From contig NZ_JADEYC010000012.1 in NCBI RefSeq assembly GCF_015209505.1, forward strand, positions 62,001 to 126,000: a stretch of 64,000 nucleotides of DNA, in the 5' to 3' direction. Source of the stretch: Saccharopolyspora montiporae (GTDB lineage: Bacteria; Actinomycetota; Actinomycetes; Mycobacteriales; Pseudonocardiaceae). Under the pieces are notes generated by a model, which was not told where the DNA came from, ran no database searches, and worked only from the letters and a program-made list of their open reading frames with translations. Made by a program: the position numbers and the translations under genes. This document shows positions 47,727 through 57,600 of the stretch, piece by piece (position 1 is the first letter of the stretch; each line of letters begins with the position of its first letter).

Positions 47727-48944
47727 TCAACTCCGCGTTTCGCAATCGACCACCGAGGGCACCTGCACCGGCCGCGCGGCGAACATCCCGGCGACCAACC
47801 AACCTGCGCAGCAGGCCAGCAGCAGCACCAGCGGAGCGGTCCATCCTCCGGAGGACTCGTGCACCAGACCGATCAGCAGCGGACCCGCCGCGGCGATGAG
47901 ATATCCGCCACCCTGGGCCATTCCGGACAGCGCCGCGGTGGTGTCGCTGTCCGGGGCGCGCAACCCGAACAGCGTCAGCGCGAGCCCGAACGCACCACCC
48001 TGCGCCACACCGAGCACGACGGTGAAGATCCACAGCCACGCGCCCCCCGGCCCGAGCACGATCCCGGTGAAGCCCACCACGACGAACACCACCAGCACGC
48101 CCACGAGCGGACGCTGGTCGCGCAACCTGCGGCACAGCGCCGGGATGAGCATCGAGCCCACCGCCTGCACCCCGGCCTGCACGCCGAGCGCCAGACCGGC
48201 CAGCTCCGGGGCCATCCCGCGGCTCTGCAGCATCAACGGGAGCCAGCCGAACACCACGTAGGCCATCGCCGATTGCAGACCCATGAACACGGTGACCTGC
48301 CAGGCCAGCGGATTCCGCCACAGCAGGCCCGGGCTGGACGGCAGCGGCGGGACCCCGGCACCGCGGCGCAGCACCACGGCACCGATCAGCAGCGCGACGA
48401 GCACCGGAACCGCCAGCAGACCGAGCGGGGCTCGCCACGGCGAGTCCAGCGCACCGGCGATCGGCACCACCGCGCTGGCCGCGACCGCACCGCCGAGGGT
48501 CAGGCAGACCGTGTAGGCGGCGGTCACCAGTGCCACGGAATCCGGGAAGTCCCGCTTGATCAGGCCCGGCAGCGCCACGTTGGCCACCGCGATCCCGGCG
48601 CCCACGATCACCGTGCCCGCCAGCAGCGTCCACGCCGGCCCCGCGGCCCGCAGCGCGTTGCCCACCAGCAGCACCACCAGGCAGCCGACCAGCACCCGCT
48701 CATCACCGAACCGGCGGCGCAGGTGCGGGGCCACGAAAGCGAACGCCCCCAGGCACACCACCGGCAGCGTGGTCAGCACCCCCGCGAAAGCCGGGGACGC
48801 GCCGAGTCCGCGCTGGATATCCGCCAGCAGCGGCGCCACCGCGGTGAACGGCGGACGCAACGCCAACGCGACGACCACCACGAGCAAGAGCGTGACGGCT
48901 CCGGCCGTGCGAGACACCGGCGGCTGCCGGACTTCGGTACTCAC
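47727..48944 (-). CDS. CynX/NimT-type MFS transporter
   Basis: A 405-residue major facilitator with twelve predicted membrane segments. The start LALRPPFTAVAPLLADIQRGLG and the central LPGLIKRDFP are characteristic of the CynX/NimT branch (cyanate or nitroimidazole related exporters). The substrate is unknown. Start GTG 48944. A GntR-type regulator lies 57 nt upstream in the same direction and probably shares its transcript. Confidence 0.9.
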   Translation of the reverse strand: MSTEVRQPPVSRTAGAVTLLLVVVVALALRPPFTAVAPLLADIQRGLGASPAFAGVLTTLPVVCLGAFAFVAPHLRRRFGDERVLVGCLVVLLVGNALRAAGPAWTLLAGTVIVGAGIAVANVALPGLIKRDFPDSVALVTAAYTVCLTLGGAVAASAVVPIAGALDSPWRAPLGLLAVPVLVALLIGAVVLRRGAGVPPLPSSPGLLWRNPLAWQVTVFMGLQSAMAYVVFGWLPLMLQSRGMAPELAGLALGVQAGVQAVGSMLIPALCRRLRDQRPLVGVLVVFVVVGFTGIVLGPGGAWLWIFTVVLGVAQGGAFGLALTLFGLRAPDSDTTAALSGMAQGGGYLIAAAGPLLIGLVHESSGGWTAPLVLLLACCAGWLVAGMFAARPVQVPSVVDCETRS

Positions 48945-49001
48945 TGCGAACTCTCCCCCTCGGGCGTGCTCCGCGGCCGCGGTGCGGCGACACGGGTCCG
49001 G

Positions 49002-49682
49002 TCAGCGCCGCTCGCCCAGCATGTCGCCGAGCGAGCGCAGACTGGGTTCGATCACTTCCTGCACGGCTGCCATGGCGGCGGCCGGGTCTGCCGATTCGAT
49101 GGCCTCCAGCAAGCTCCGGTGCGCATGCGGCCCCGCCTCGGCCAGCTCGCCGTGCGTGCGCAGCTGCGCCAACCCCTCCCGCAGCCTGCCGAGCAGGTAG
49201 CGGTACATCTCCAGCAGCAGCGGGTTGTGCGCCGCCTCGACGATCGCGCAGTGGAAGTCCGCGTCGGCGCTGCCGAATTCCTCCGGCGAGTGCGCCCGGT
49301 CCCGCGCGTCCAGCAGCGCGCGCAGCCGTGCCAGGTCGTCCTCGTCGCGGCGCAAGGCCGCCAGTCGAGCAGCCTGCACGTCGTAGGCCAACTGCACCTC
49401 GAAGACGTCGCGCAGCTCGGCCAGCCGCAGCTGGCGCAGCATCGGCACCGGATCCGCTGCGCTGACCACGAACGTGCCCGCACCCTGCCGGGTCTCCAGC
49501 GTCCCCAGGTGCACCAGCGCGCGGACCGCTTCGCGCACGACCGCGCGGCTGACCCCGAGCTCGGCCACCAGCTCGTGCTCGGTGGGTATGCGCTCGCCGG
49601 GAGCCCACGCGCCGGCGGCCAGCTGCTCGTTGAGCTGCCCGATCACCTCGTCCACCGAGGACCGCCGACCGACCGATCGCAT
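49002..49682 (-). CDS. FadR-subfamily GntR transcriptional regulator
   Basis: A 226-residue regulator: N-terminal winged helix (QLAAGAWAPGERIPTEHELV, LGVSRAVVREAVRALVHLG) and a C-terminal all-helical FCD ligand domain (about 95-210, with FHCAIVEAAHNPLLLEMY). The FCD metal-ligand Asp/His positions appear present. It likely controls itself and the downstream MFS transporter; the effector is unknown. The start is ATG 49682; TGTCGGACATCAGTCATTAGACA at 49693-49715 lies just upstream in its promoter and contains a partial inverted repeat. Confidence 0.9.
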   Translation of the reverse strand: MRSVGRRSSVDEVIGQLNEQLAAGAWAPGERIPTEHELVAELGVSRAVVREAVRALVHLGTLETRQGAGTFVVSAADPVPMLRQLRLAELRDVFEVQLAYDVQAARLAALRRDEDDLARLRALLDARDRAHSPEEFGSADADFHCAIVEAAHNPLLLEMYRYLLGRLREGLAQLRTHGELAEAGPHAHRSLLEAIESADPAAAMAAVQEVIEPSLRSLGDMLGERR

Positions 49683-49762
49683 ACCGGGACACTATGTCGG
49701 ACATCAGTCATTAGACAACTGCCCTCGGCATGGTCCTCGTCTCACCGACCCCCGAACGACGA

Positions 49763-49795
49763 CGGGCCCCGGAGCGGTCACCGCCCCGAGGCCCG
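49763..49795 (-). terminator. stem-loop after ftsY
   Basis: A 16-bp imperfect stem (two mismatches) formed by 49763-49778 and 49780-49795, with CGGGCC and GGCCCG at its base, begins 17 nt after the ftsY stop. It separates ftsY from the GntR gene. Confidence 0.6.
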
Positions 49796-49811
49796 GAAGT
49801 CGCCGCTCGGC

Positions 49812-51356
49812 TCAGTCCAGCAGCGCGTCCACGAACGCCCCCGGCTCGAACGGCGCCAGATCGTCCGGGCCCTCGCCGAGCCCGACGAGCTTCACCGGCA
49901 CGCCGAGCTCGCGCTGCACCTGGAAGACGATGCCGCCCTTGGCCGTTCCGTCCAGCTTGGTCAGCACGATGCCGGTCACGTCCACCACGTCCGAAAACAC
50001 GCGCGCCTGGGTCAGGCCGTTCTGCCCGGTGGTCGCGTCCAGCACCAGCAGTACCTCGTCGACCTGGGCGCGCTTGTCCACCACGCGCTTGACCTTGCCC
50101 AGCTCGTCCATCAGGCCGGTCTTGGTGTGCAGCCGGCCCGCGGTGTCCACCAGCACGGTGTCCACGCCGGTGTCCGCGCCGCGGCTGACCGCCTCGAAGG
50201 CGACGCTGGCCGGGTCGGCTCCCTCGTTGCCGCGCACGACCTCGGCGCCCACCCGGTGGCCCCAGGTGGCCAGCTGCTCGACCGCGGCGGCGCGGAACGT
50301 GTCGGCCGCGCCGAGCAGCACTGTGCGCCCGTCGGCGACCAGCACCCTCGCCAGCTTCCCGGTCGTGGTGGTCTTGCCGGTGCCATTGACCCCGACGACC
50401 AGCAGCACCGCGGGTTTGCCGCCGTCGGCGGGATCGCCGTGCGGCAGCGCCTGCAACGAGCGCTCCATGTCCGGGCCCAGCTGGTCCACCAGAACCTCGC
50501 GCAGCAGCGCCCGCGCCTGATCCGCGGTGCGCACCCCGCGCGAGGCGATCTCGGTGCGCAACCGCTCGATGACCTCGGTCGTGGTGGCCGCGCCGAGATC
50601 GGCCATCAGCAGCGTGTCCTCGATCTCCTCCCAGGAGTCCTCGTCGAGGTCACCGGCGCCCAGCAGGCCGAGCAGGCCCTGACCGAACGTGGAACGCGAC
50701 CGGGACAGCCGTCCGCGCATCCGCTCCAGCCGACCCGAGGTGGGGGCGATCTCCTCGCGCTCCTCGGCCGGTGCCGCCGGTTCCGGGGCAGGCTGCTCGG
50801 GCGCCGCGATTTCCGGCGCTGCGGGCTCGGGCTCTGCGGGTTCCGCCGGGGCCGACTGCTCGGGCACCTGCGTCGCGGTGTCATCGGTCGCGGCGGACTG
50901 GTCCGCGGCCCGGGTCTCCGGTTCGGGTGGGGTCTCCGGTTCTGCCGCGGTCTCCGGTTCGGCCGGGGCTTCCTGTTCCGGCACCCGCGCAGCGGTCTCG
51001 TCGGTCGTCGCGGCAGGCTCCTCGGGGAGCTCGACGTCGACGATCCCCTGCCGCTCGGCGTCACGCGGTACCGCGGCGTCATCGCCGATCCCGGGCTTGC
51101 CTTCCTCGGTGCGCTCGCCGTCCGACTCCTCGGCGGGCCGCGGCGATGCCGTCGTCGCACCTGCGCCGCTGGACAGGCTGATGCCGCCCCCGGCCTGATA
51201 ACCGCCGCCCTGCGCGGAATCGGACTTGGTGGTGATCTCCTCGGATTCGCTGAGGTCGATCCGCCTGCGGCGGCCGAGCACGATCCCGGCGACCACGGCG
51301 ACCGCCAGCACCACGACGACGGCGACGATGATCACGATCAGGGTAGTGGTATCCAC
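49812..51356 (-). CDS. ftsY: signal recognition particle receptor FtsY
   Basis: A 514-residue SRP receptor GTPase at the inner face of the membrane. It starts with a membrane segment (LIVIIVAVVVVLAVAVVAGIV), then an acidic, Glu/Pro/Ala-rich low-complexity region (about 35-190), then the NG domain with GVNGTGKTTTTGKLA, LGAADTFRAAAVEQL, DTAGRLHTKTGLMDEL and TKLDGTAKGG. The N-terminal anchor is typical of actinobacterial FtsY and the acidic linker is long. Start GTG 51356. Confidence 0.97.
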   Translation of the reverse strand: MDTTTLIVIIVAVVVVLAVAVVAGIVLGRRRRIDLSESEEITTKSDSAQGGGYQAGGGISLSSGAGATTASPRPAEESDGERTEEGKPGIGDDAAVPRDAERQGIVDVELPEEPAATTDETAARVPEQEAPAEPETAAEPETPPEPETRAADQSAATDDTATQVPEQSAPAEPAEPEPAAPEIAAPEQPAPEPAAPAEEREEIAPTSGRLERMRGRLSRSRSTFGQGLLGLLGAGDLDEDSWEEIEDTLLMADLGAATTTEVIERLRTEIASRGVRTADQARALLREVLVDQLGPDMERSLQALPHGDPADGGKPAVLLVVGVNGTGKTTTTGKLARVLVADGRTVLLGAADTFRAAAVEQLATWGHRVGAEVVRGNEGADPASVAFEAVSRGADTGVDTVLVDTAGRLHTKTGLMDELGKVKRVVDKRAQVDEVLLVLDATTGQNGLTQARVFSDVVDVTGIVLTKLDGTAKGGIVFQVQRELGVPVKLVGLGEGPDDLAPFEPGAFVDALLD

Positions 51357-51511
51357 CCGGCTATCCTCCCACCTGCTGATTCACTCGCCCGAACACGCCC
51401 CGCCGCGCCGACCGGTGCGATGCCGGAGTTCCCCGGACCGGGTGCGAAACACCCCGGCCGAACCGCGCCAAGTCCTTGCACCGGGCACCTCGCGTGCAAT
51501 ACACCACAACG

Positions 51512-52708
51512 GTGCGCGCGTGGCGGGTGATCGGGATGCTGTCCGGCACGTCGATGGACGGCATCGACGTGGCCGCCGCCGAAGTGGTCCTGGACGGAAC
51601 CACGATCCGGCTGCGCCACCTGGGCAGCACCAGCACGCCCTACCCCGCCGGCCTGCGCGACGAGCTCGTGCGCGCCACGTCCGGCAGGGACTGCGACGCC
51701 GGCGCGCTGTGCCGGCTGGACACCCGGATCGGCGAGCGGTTCGCGCGGGCCGCCGTCGCGGGCACCGAGCTCGCCGGGGGCCGGGCCGATCTGGTGGCCT
51801 CGCTCGGCCAGACCGCGCACCACTGGATCGACGCGCACGGCCGCGCCCGCGGCACCCTGCAACTGGGGGCGCCCGCGTGGATCGCCGAACGCACCGGCCT
51901 GCCGGTCGTCGCCGACTTCCGCGCCCGGGACGTCGCCGCGGGCGGGCAGGGCGCACCGCTGGCGGCGGTGCTGGACGCGCTGTGGCTGCCCGGGACCGGA
52001 TTCGCCGATGTGGCGCTGAACCTCGGCGGGATCGCCAACCTCACCCTCGCGCGTCCCGGCAGGACGCTGGCCTTCGACACCGGCCCCGGCAACGCGCTGC
52101 TGGACCTCGCCGCGCAGCGGGCGACCGGGATCCCGCAGGACGCGGGCGGCGCGCTGGCCGGCTCCGGGCATGTTCACGCGGATCTGCTCGACCTGCTGCT
52201 GGACGATCCCTACTACCGCAGGTCGCCGCCGAAATCCACCGGCAAGGAGCACTTCGGGGCAGCGCACCTGGACGCCGCGCTGCACCGGCTCGGCACCCCG
52301 ATCGACGCGGCCGACCTGCTCGCGACGTTGACCGAACTGACCGCGGAGACCGCGGCGGCCGCCTGCCGCGACCTCGGTGCCGCGGGCGTGGTCGTGTCCG
52401 GCGGCGGGGTGCACAACCCGGTGCTGCTGACCGCCCTGCGCTCCCGGCTGGACCCGATCCCGCTGCGCACCAGCGACGAGTTCGGGATGCCCGCCGACGA
52501 CAAGGAAGCCTTGCTGACCGCACTGCTGGGCGTGCTCACCTGGCACGGGATCGCCGCGGACGTGCCCGCCGCCACCGGCGCCGCCGGCCCCCGGCTGCTG
52601 GGCAGCGTCACGCCCGGGGCCGAACCGCTGCGCATGCCCGAACCGGCCGAGCAGCGCCCGCGCGAACTGCTCGTCCTGCCCGCCGAGACCGAACCGGAGC
52701 AGCCATGA
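51512..52708 (+). CDS. anmK: anhydro-N-acetylmuramic acid kinase
   Basis: Converts 1,6-anhydro-MurNAc to MurNAc-6-phosphate with ATP, a step of cell-wall recycling. Family motifs: VIGMLSGTSMDGIDVAA at the N-terminus, SLGQTAHHWI, DFRARDVAAGGQGAPL, LNLGGIANLT and FDTGPGNALLD, with VVSGGGVHNPVLL near the C-terminus. GTG 51512 gives 398 residues and precedes the conserved start; TTG 51476 is also open. It overlaps the symporter gene by 4 nt (ATGA). Confidence 0.95.
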   Translation: MRAWRVIGMLSGTSMDGIDVAAAEVVLDGTTIRLRHLGSTSTPYPAGLRDELVRATSGRDCDAGALCRLDTRIGERFARAAVAGTELAGGRADLVASLGQTAHHWIDAHGRARGTLQLGAPAWIAERTGLPVVADFRARDVAAGGQGAPLAAVLDALWLPGTGFADVALNLGGIANLTLARPGRTLAFDTGPGNALLDLAAQRATGIPQDAGGALAGSGHVHADLLDLLLDDPYYRRSPPKSTGKEHFGAAHLDAALHRLGTPIDAADLLATLTELTAETAAAACRDLGAAGVVVSGGGVHNPVLLTALRSRLDPIPLRTSDEFGMPADDKEALLTALLGVLTWHGIAADVPAATGAAGPRLLGSVTPGAEPLRMPEPAEQRPRELLVLPAETEPEQP

Positions 52709-54216
52709 GAGCCCTCGACCTGACCGTGATCGTGGTGTACCTGGCGGCGATGCCGGTACTCGGTGTCCTGCTCAGCGGTCGCCAGCGCAGCGCGCAGGAC
52801 TACTTCGTCGGTGACCGCAAGCTGCCGTGGTGGGCGGTGTGCTTCTCCGTGGTGGCCACCGAGACCTCGACGCTGACGGTGATCAGCGTGCCCACCGTCG
52901 CCTACCTGGGCACCTTCACCTACCTGCAGCTGGCCGTGGGCTACGTGCTCGGCCGGTTCCTGGTGGCCTACGTGCTGCTTCCGAAGTACTGGGCCGGGAA
53001 CCTGGTCAGCGCCTACGAATTCCTCGGCCGGCGGTTCGGCGGCGGCATGCAGGGCACGGCATCGGTGACGTTCCTGGTGACCCGGCTGCTGGCCGACGGC
53101 CTGCGGCTGTTCGCCACCGCGATCCCGGTGAAGGTGATGCTGGAGCTCTCCGGGCTGGACGTCTCCTACTGGCAGATCGTGACCGCGCTGGCCGTGCTCA
53201 CGGTGATCTACACCTACCTCGGCGGGATCCGCGCGGTGGTGTGGGTCGACGTGGTGCAGATGGCCGTGTACGTGGGCGGGGCGATCGTCGCGGCTGTCGT
53301 GCTGGCCGGGCAGCTGCCCGCGGACTGGATGGCGAGCGCCGCCGAACAGGGCAAGTTCCAACTGCTCGACTTCGCATCCCCGGTGGCCGTCGAGCAGTAC
53401 GCCTTCCTGACCGCGGTCGTCGGCGGTGCCGTGTTCACCATGGCCTCGCACGGCGCGGACCAGTTGATGGTGCAGCGCCTGCTGGCGTGCCGGAACCTGC
53501 GGGAGAGCCAGCTGGCACTGATCGTCAGCGGATTCGTCGTGCTGCTGCAGTTCGGCCTGTTCCTGCTGATCGGCAGCATGCTGTGGTCGCACTACGCCGG
53601 GGCGAGCCCCGACTCCCTGGGGCTGTCCAGCGATGACGAGCTCTTCCCCCGGTTCATCGTCACCGAGCTGCCGCCCGGGCTGTCCGGACTGCTCATCGCC
53701 GGGATCCTGGCCGCGGCGATGAGCACGCTGTCCTCCTCGCTGAACTCGCTGTCCACCTCCACGGTCAGCGACCTGTACCGGAGGTTCACCGGCAGCGATC
53801 GGACGGATCCCGCCGTGCTGCGGCTGGGCAAGGTCTGGACGCTGGTGTGGGCCGTGGTCTTCGTGCTGTTCGCGTCCCTGTTCAGCGGGACGGACAACCC
53901 GGTGGTGGAGGTCGGGCTGAGCATCGCCAGCTACACCTACGGCTCGCTGCTCGGCGCGTTCCTGCTCGGCCTGCTGGTCAAGCGCGCGCGGCAACGCGAT
54001 GCGGTGATCGCGTTCCTGGTCACGCTGGTGGTCGTGCTGTACCTGGCCTTCGGTGTGTCGTTCCCGGACGGCGAGGGCGGTTCGGCTCCGCTGGCGTTCC
54101 CCTGGTACACGCCGATCGGTGTGCTGGTGACCCTGGTCGTCGGCGGGGCGCTGTCCCTCCTGCCCCGCTCGCGGCGCACCGCCGAGCGGACCGCCGACGA
54201 CACCCCGGCGCGGTGA
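52705..54216 (+). CDS. sodium:solute symporter (SSS family)
   Basis: A 503-residue transporter with about thirteen membrane segments. Signature features: DYFVGDRKLPWWAVCFSVVA at the first loop, ETSTLTVISVP, TYLGGIRAVVWVDVVQ and ILAAAMSTLSSSLNSLS. SSS proteins import sugars, amino acids or vitamins with Na+. The gene overlaps anmK, so the transported solute may be a MurNAc-type sugar; this is inferred from context only. Confidence 0.92.
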   Translation: MRALDLTVIVVYLAAMPVLGVLLSGRQRSAQDYFVGDRKLPWWAVCFSVVATETSTLTVISVPTVAYLGTFTYLQLAVGYVLGRFLVAYVLLPKYWAGNLVSAYEFLGRRFGGGMQGTASVTFLVTRLLADGLRLFATAIPVKVMLELSGLDVSYWQIVTALAVLTVIYTYLGGIRAVVWVDVVQMAVYVGGAIVAAVVLAGQLPADWMASAAEQGKFQLLDFASPVAVEQYAFLTAVVGGAVFTMASHGADQLMVQRLLACRNLRESQLALIVSGFVVLLQFGLFLLIGSMLWSHYAGASPDSLGLSSDDELFPRFIVTELPPGLSGLLIAGILAAAMSTLSSSLNSLSTSTVSDLYRRFTGSDRTDPAVLRLGKVWTLVWAVVFVLFASLFSGTDNPVVEVGLSIASYTYGSLLGAFLLGLLVKRARQRDAVIAFLVTLVVVLYLAFGVSFPDGEGGSAPLAFPWYTPIGVLVTLVVGGALSLLPRSRRTAERTADDTPAR

Positions 54217-54316
54217 GCTGATCGAAAGATCCCGCACGGCACGGCCGTCCGGAGCTACCCTGCACCGGCGAGCACGCCGCGTACCGGCGGCGACCGGCAC
54301 CAGGAGGGGGCTGGGG

Positions 54317-54673
54317 ATGCAGGACCAGCACACCGGCGTGCGGGACCTGGAGCGCTACGCCGACGGGCAGCTGGACGGCATCGAGTGGGTCGCCGTGCAC
54401 GCCCACGTGCAGGAGTGCGAGCCGTGCGGGCGGCTGGCCGAGCAGGCGCAGTGGTTCGCGGAGCACCGCAACGCCGAGCCCGCGGACTTCGACCCCGCTG
54501 ACTTCGAGGACGGGGACTTCGAGAGCTGGGACGTCGAAAACCCGGATTGGCCCGCGGATCCGCTGCCCGCCCCCGCCGAGGTGCACCCGCCGGGTTGGTC
54601 GGTGGTCGCCGGTGCCGCCGCGGTCGCCGCCCTGGTCGCCTTCGCGGTCGGCCGCGCGCTCGGCGCGGGCTGA
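54317..54673 (+). CDS. zinc-finger anti-sigma-like membrane protein
   Basis: A 118-residue protein. The N-terminal region has a ZAS-like motif, HxxxCxxC in HAHVQECEPCGRLAEQ (about residues 29-44). An acidic middle (ADFDPADFEDGDFESWD) follows, then a C-terminal membrane segment (VVAGAAAVAALVAFAVGRAL). This layout fits a membrane-tethered zinc-binding anti-sigma factor, but no sigma gene is adjacent and the family is not certain. ATG 54317 follows GGAGGGGG. It ends 13 nt from the convergent smc. Confidence 0.7.
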   Translation: MQDQHTGVRDLERYADGQLDGIEWVAVHAHVQECEPCGRLAEQAQWFAEHRNAEPADFDPADFEDGDFESWDVENPDWPADPLPAPAEVHPPGWSVVAGAAAVAALVAFAVGRALGAG

Positions 54674-54685
54674 GCGGAACCGGGC

Positions 54686-57600
54686 TCAGTCCGCGGCCGG
54701 GTCCGCCGGAGCTTCGGCAGCGGAATCCGCTTCCGGCGCACCGACTCCCGCGTCCGCACCGGGATCCACCTCCGCCGCGGGATCCGGGCGGCGCCCGCCT
54801 TCCCCGTGCAACCGCTGCGAGATGACCTGCGTGATGCCGTCGCCGCGCATGGTGACGCCGTAGAGCGCGTCGGCGATCTCCATCGTCGGCTTCTGGTGCG
54901 TGATGATGAGCAGCTGCGAGGTACCGCGCAGCTGGTCCAGCAAGGTGATCAACCGCCGCAGGTTCGTGTCGTCCAGCGCGGCCTCGACCTCGTCGAGCAC
55001 GTAGAACGGCGACGGCCTGGCCCGGAAGATCGCCACCAGCATGGCCACCGCGGTCAGCGACTTCTCGCCACCGGACAGCAGGGACAGCCGCTTGACCTTC
55101 TTGCCCGGCGGCCGCGCCTCGACCTCGACGCCGGTGCTCAGCGGATCCTCCGGATCGGTGAGCGTCAACCGCCCCTCCCCGCCGGGGAACAGCACCTCGA
55201 AGACCTTCTTGAACTCCTCGGCCACGTCGTGGAACGCGGAGGTGAAGACTTCCAGGATCTTCTCGTCGACCTCCTTGACCACGCCGAGCAGGTCGCGCCG
55301 AGTCTCCTTGACGTCCTCCAGCTGCGTGGACAGGAACTTGTAGCGCTCCTCCAGCGCCGCGTACTCCTCCAGCGCCAGCGGATTGACCTTGCCCAGCAGC
55401 GACAGGTCCTTCTCCGCCTTCTTCGCCCGACGCTCCTGGGTGTCCCGGTCGTAGGGCACCGACGGCGGCGCGCTGACCTGGTCGCCGCGCTCCTTGGCCG
55501 CTTCGTACTCGGCGACCTCGGCCGGGCTCGGCGGCACCGCGACCTCCGGGCCGTACTCCTGGGCGAGGTCATCCAGCCCGATGCCGAAGTCCTCGATGGC
55601 CTTGGTCTCCCACTGCTCGATCTTGAGCCGCTGCTCGGCGCGCACCACCTCGTCTCGGTGCACCGCGTCGGTGAGCTTCTCCAACTCGCCGGAGAGCTCG
55701 CGCACCCGGCTGCGCACCGCGCTGAGCGCCTGCTCGTGCTCGGCCTGCAGCGCCTGCACCCGGTCCCGCTCGGAGGTGGCGGCCTGCAGCGAACGGGAGA
55801 TCCGCGCCAGCGCGGTCTCACTGCCCTCGACCACCGTCGCCGCGACCCGGGCCGCCTTCTCCCGCGCCTTGCGCGCGGCTTCGGCGCGCGCCCGCGACTC
55901 CCGCTCGTGCCGCGCGGTGCGGCGCAGCTGATCGGCCCTGCCCTGCACTGCCCGAGCGCGTTCCTCGGCGGTGCGCAGCGCCAGGCCGGCGTCCATCTCC
56001 TGCTGGCGCAGCTCGGTGAGCTCGGCGTTGAGCCGGTCGCGCTCGGCGGTGTCCGGTTCGGCGGCCTCCTCCTGCTCGGACTTGACCGCCGACAGCCGCT
56101 CCTCCAGCTCGGCGAGCTTGGCCAGCGCCTGCTCGCGCGACTGCTCGACCTTCGCGCGCTGCTGGCGCACCCGCTCCACTTCGGACGCCGCGGACTTCGC
56201 GGCCTTCTCCAGGCTGGACAACCGCTCGGAGCTGCGGGCCTTGCGCACCTTGGCGTCGTTGATCTGCTCCTGCACGGCACGGACCTCATCGCGGCGCGCC
56301 TGCTCGTCGGCCCGCGCACCCTCCAACGCAGCCGAATGCTGTTCGAGCTTGCGCTGCGCGGCGAGCAGCTGCTCGTTCGCCTCGTCGACCGCGGCCTGCA
56401 CCTCGATCATGCTCTGCTGGTCGTCGGAACCGCCGCTGGCCCAGTGCGCGCCGAGCACGTCCCCGCTGCGCGTGACCGCGCGGACGTCCGGGTTCGCGGC
56501 CACCAGGTCACCCGCCGCCGCCAGGTCATCCACCACGGCGACCCGGTCCAGTGCGCTGGTCAGACCGGCCAGCACGGAATCCGGGGCCTCGACCAGGTCC
56601 ACGGCCCACGCGGCACCGGCGGGCAGCTGCGGCCAGCCGTCCCGCCCTCCCGCAGCGCCGGAACCACCGACCAGCACCCCGGCCCGGCCGGACTCGTCGG
56701 TCTTGAGCAGCTGCACCGCGGTCACCGCGTCCGGGACACCGGTCACGGCGACCGCGTCGGCCACGGCGCCGAGCGCGGCGGCCAGCGCGGCCTCGGCGCC
56801 GGATTCCACGGTCAGCAGCGAGGCCACCGAACCCAGCAGTCCGGGCACGCGCTCGCCCGCGGCCATGAGCGCACCGGCGCCGTCCTTGCGCTGCAGCCCC
56901 ATCGACAGCGCGTCCACCCGGGCCTGCCAGGAGGCGATCTCCCGCTCCGCGGCGCGCTCGGCCTTGACCAGCTCCTCGACCCGGGTCCGCGCGGCGTCGC
57001 GGGCCTCGGCGGCGCCCACCCGGCGCTCCTCCAGTCCCGCGTCGTCCTCGTCGTACCCGCCGGTCTCGGCAGCGGCCTCGGAGTGTGCGCGCTCGGCTTC
57101 GGCGGCGCGCTCGGCCGCCTCCTCCAGCGTCACCGATAGCCGCTGGCCCTCCTCCGCGGTCGCCGATGCCTTGCTGCGCATCGACTCGACCTCACCGGAG
57201 AGCCGGGCCACGCCCTCCCGCCGGTCGGCGATGGCGCGCACCGCGGCCATGTGCGCCTGTTCGGCCTGCTGCAGCCCGGTTTCCGCCTCGGCCCGGCGCT
57301 GCGCGATGCCGTCGCGGTTCTCCCGCGCCTGCTCCATCGCCTCGCGCAGCTCGATCTCCTGCTCGGCGGCCTCCTCCGCTTCGGCTTCCAGCTGCTCGGG
57401 ATCGCGGCCCTGCCGGTGCTCCTCGGTCTGCGCGGTGAGGTGCCGGTGGCGCTCGGCGGCCAGCCGCAGCGTGCCGTTGAGCCGCTCCTCCAGCGCAGAC
57501 AGCCGGTACCAGGTGTCCTGGGCCTGGTTGAGCTTCGGCGCGTCGGCGGCGACCTGCTCCTCCAGGGTCTTCTCCTCGGACTGCACGTACTGCAGGTCGC

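Noticed and set aside
47616..51530. Very long open frame on the plus strand opposite the MFS, GntR and ftsY genes
   Set aside because: It is an antisense shadow of GC-rich coding DNA; the translation is His/Arg/Gln/Gly-rich without domains, and the minus-strand genes have clear motifs.
54806..57139. Long plus-strand frame opposite smc
   Set aside because: Antisense shadow; repetitive Leu/Gly/Arg composition and no motif, while smc on the minus strand has both ATPase heads.
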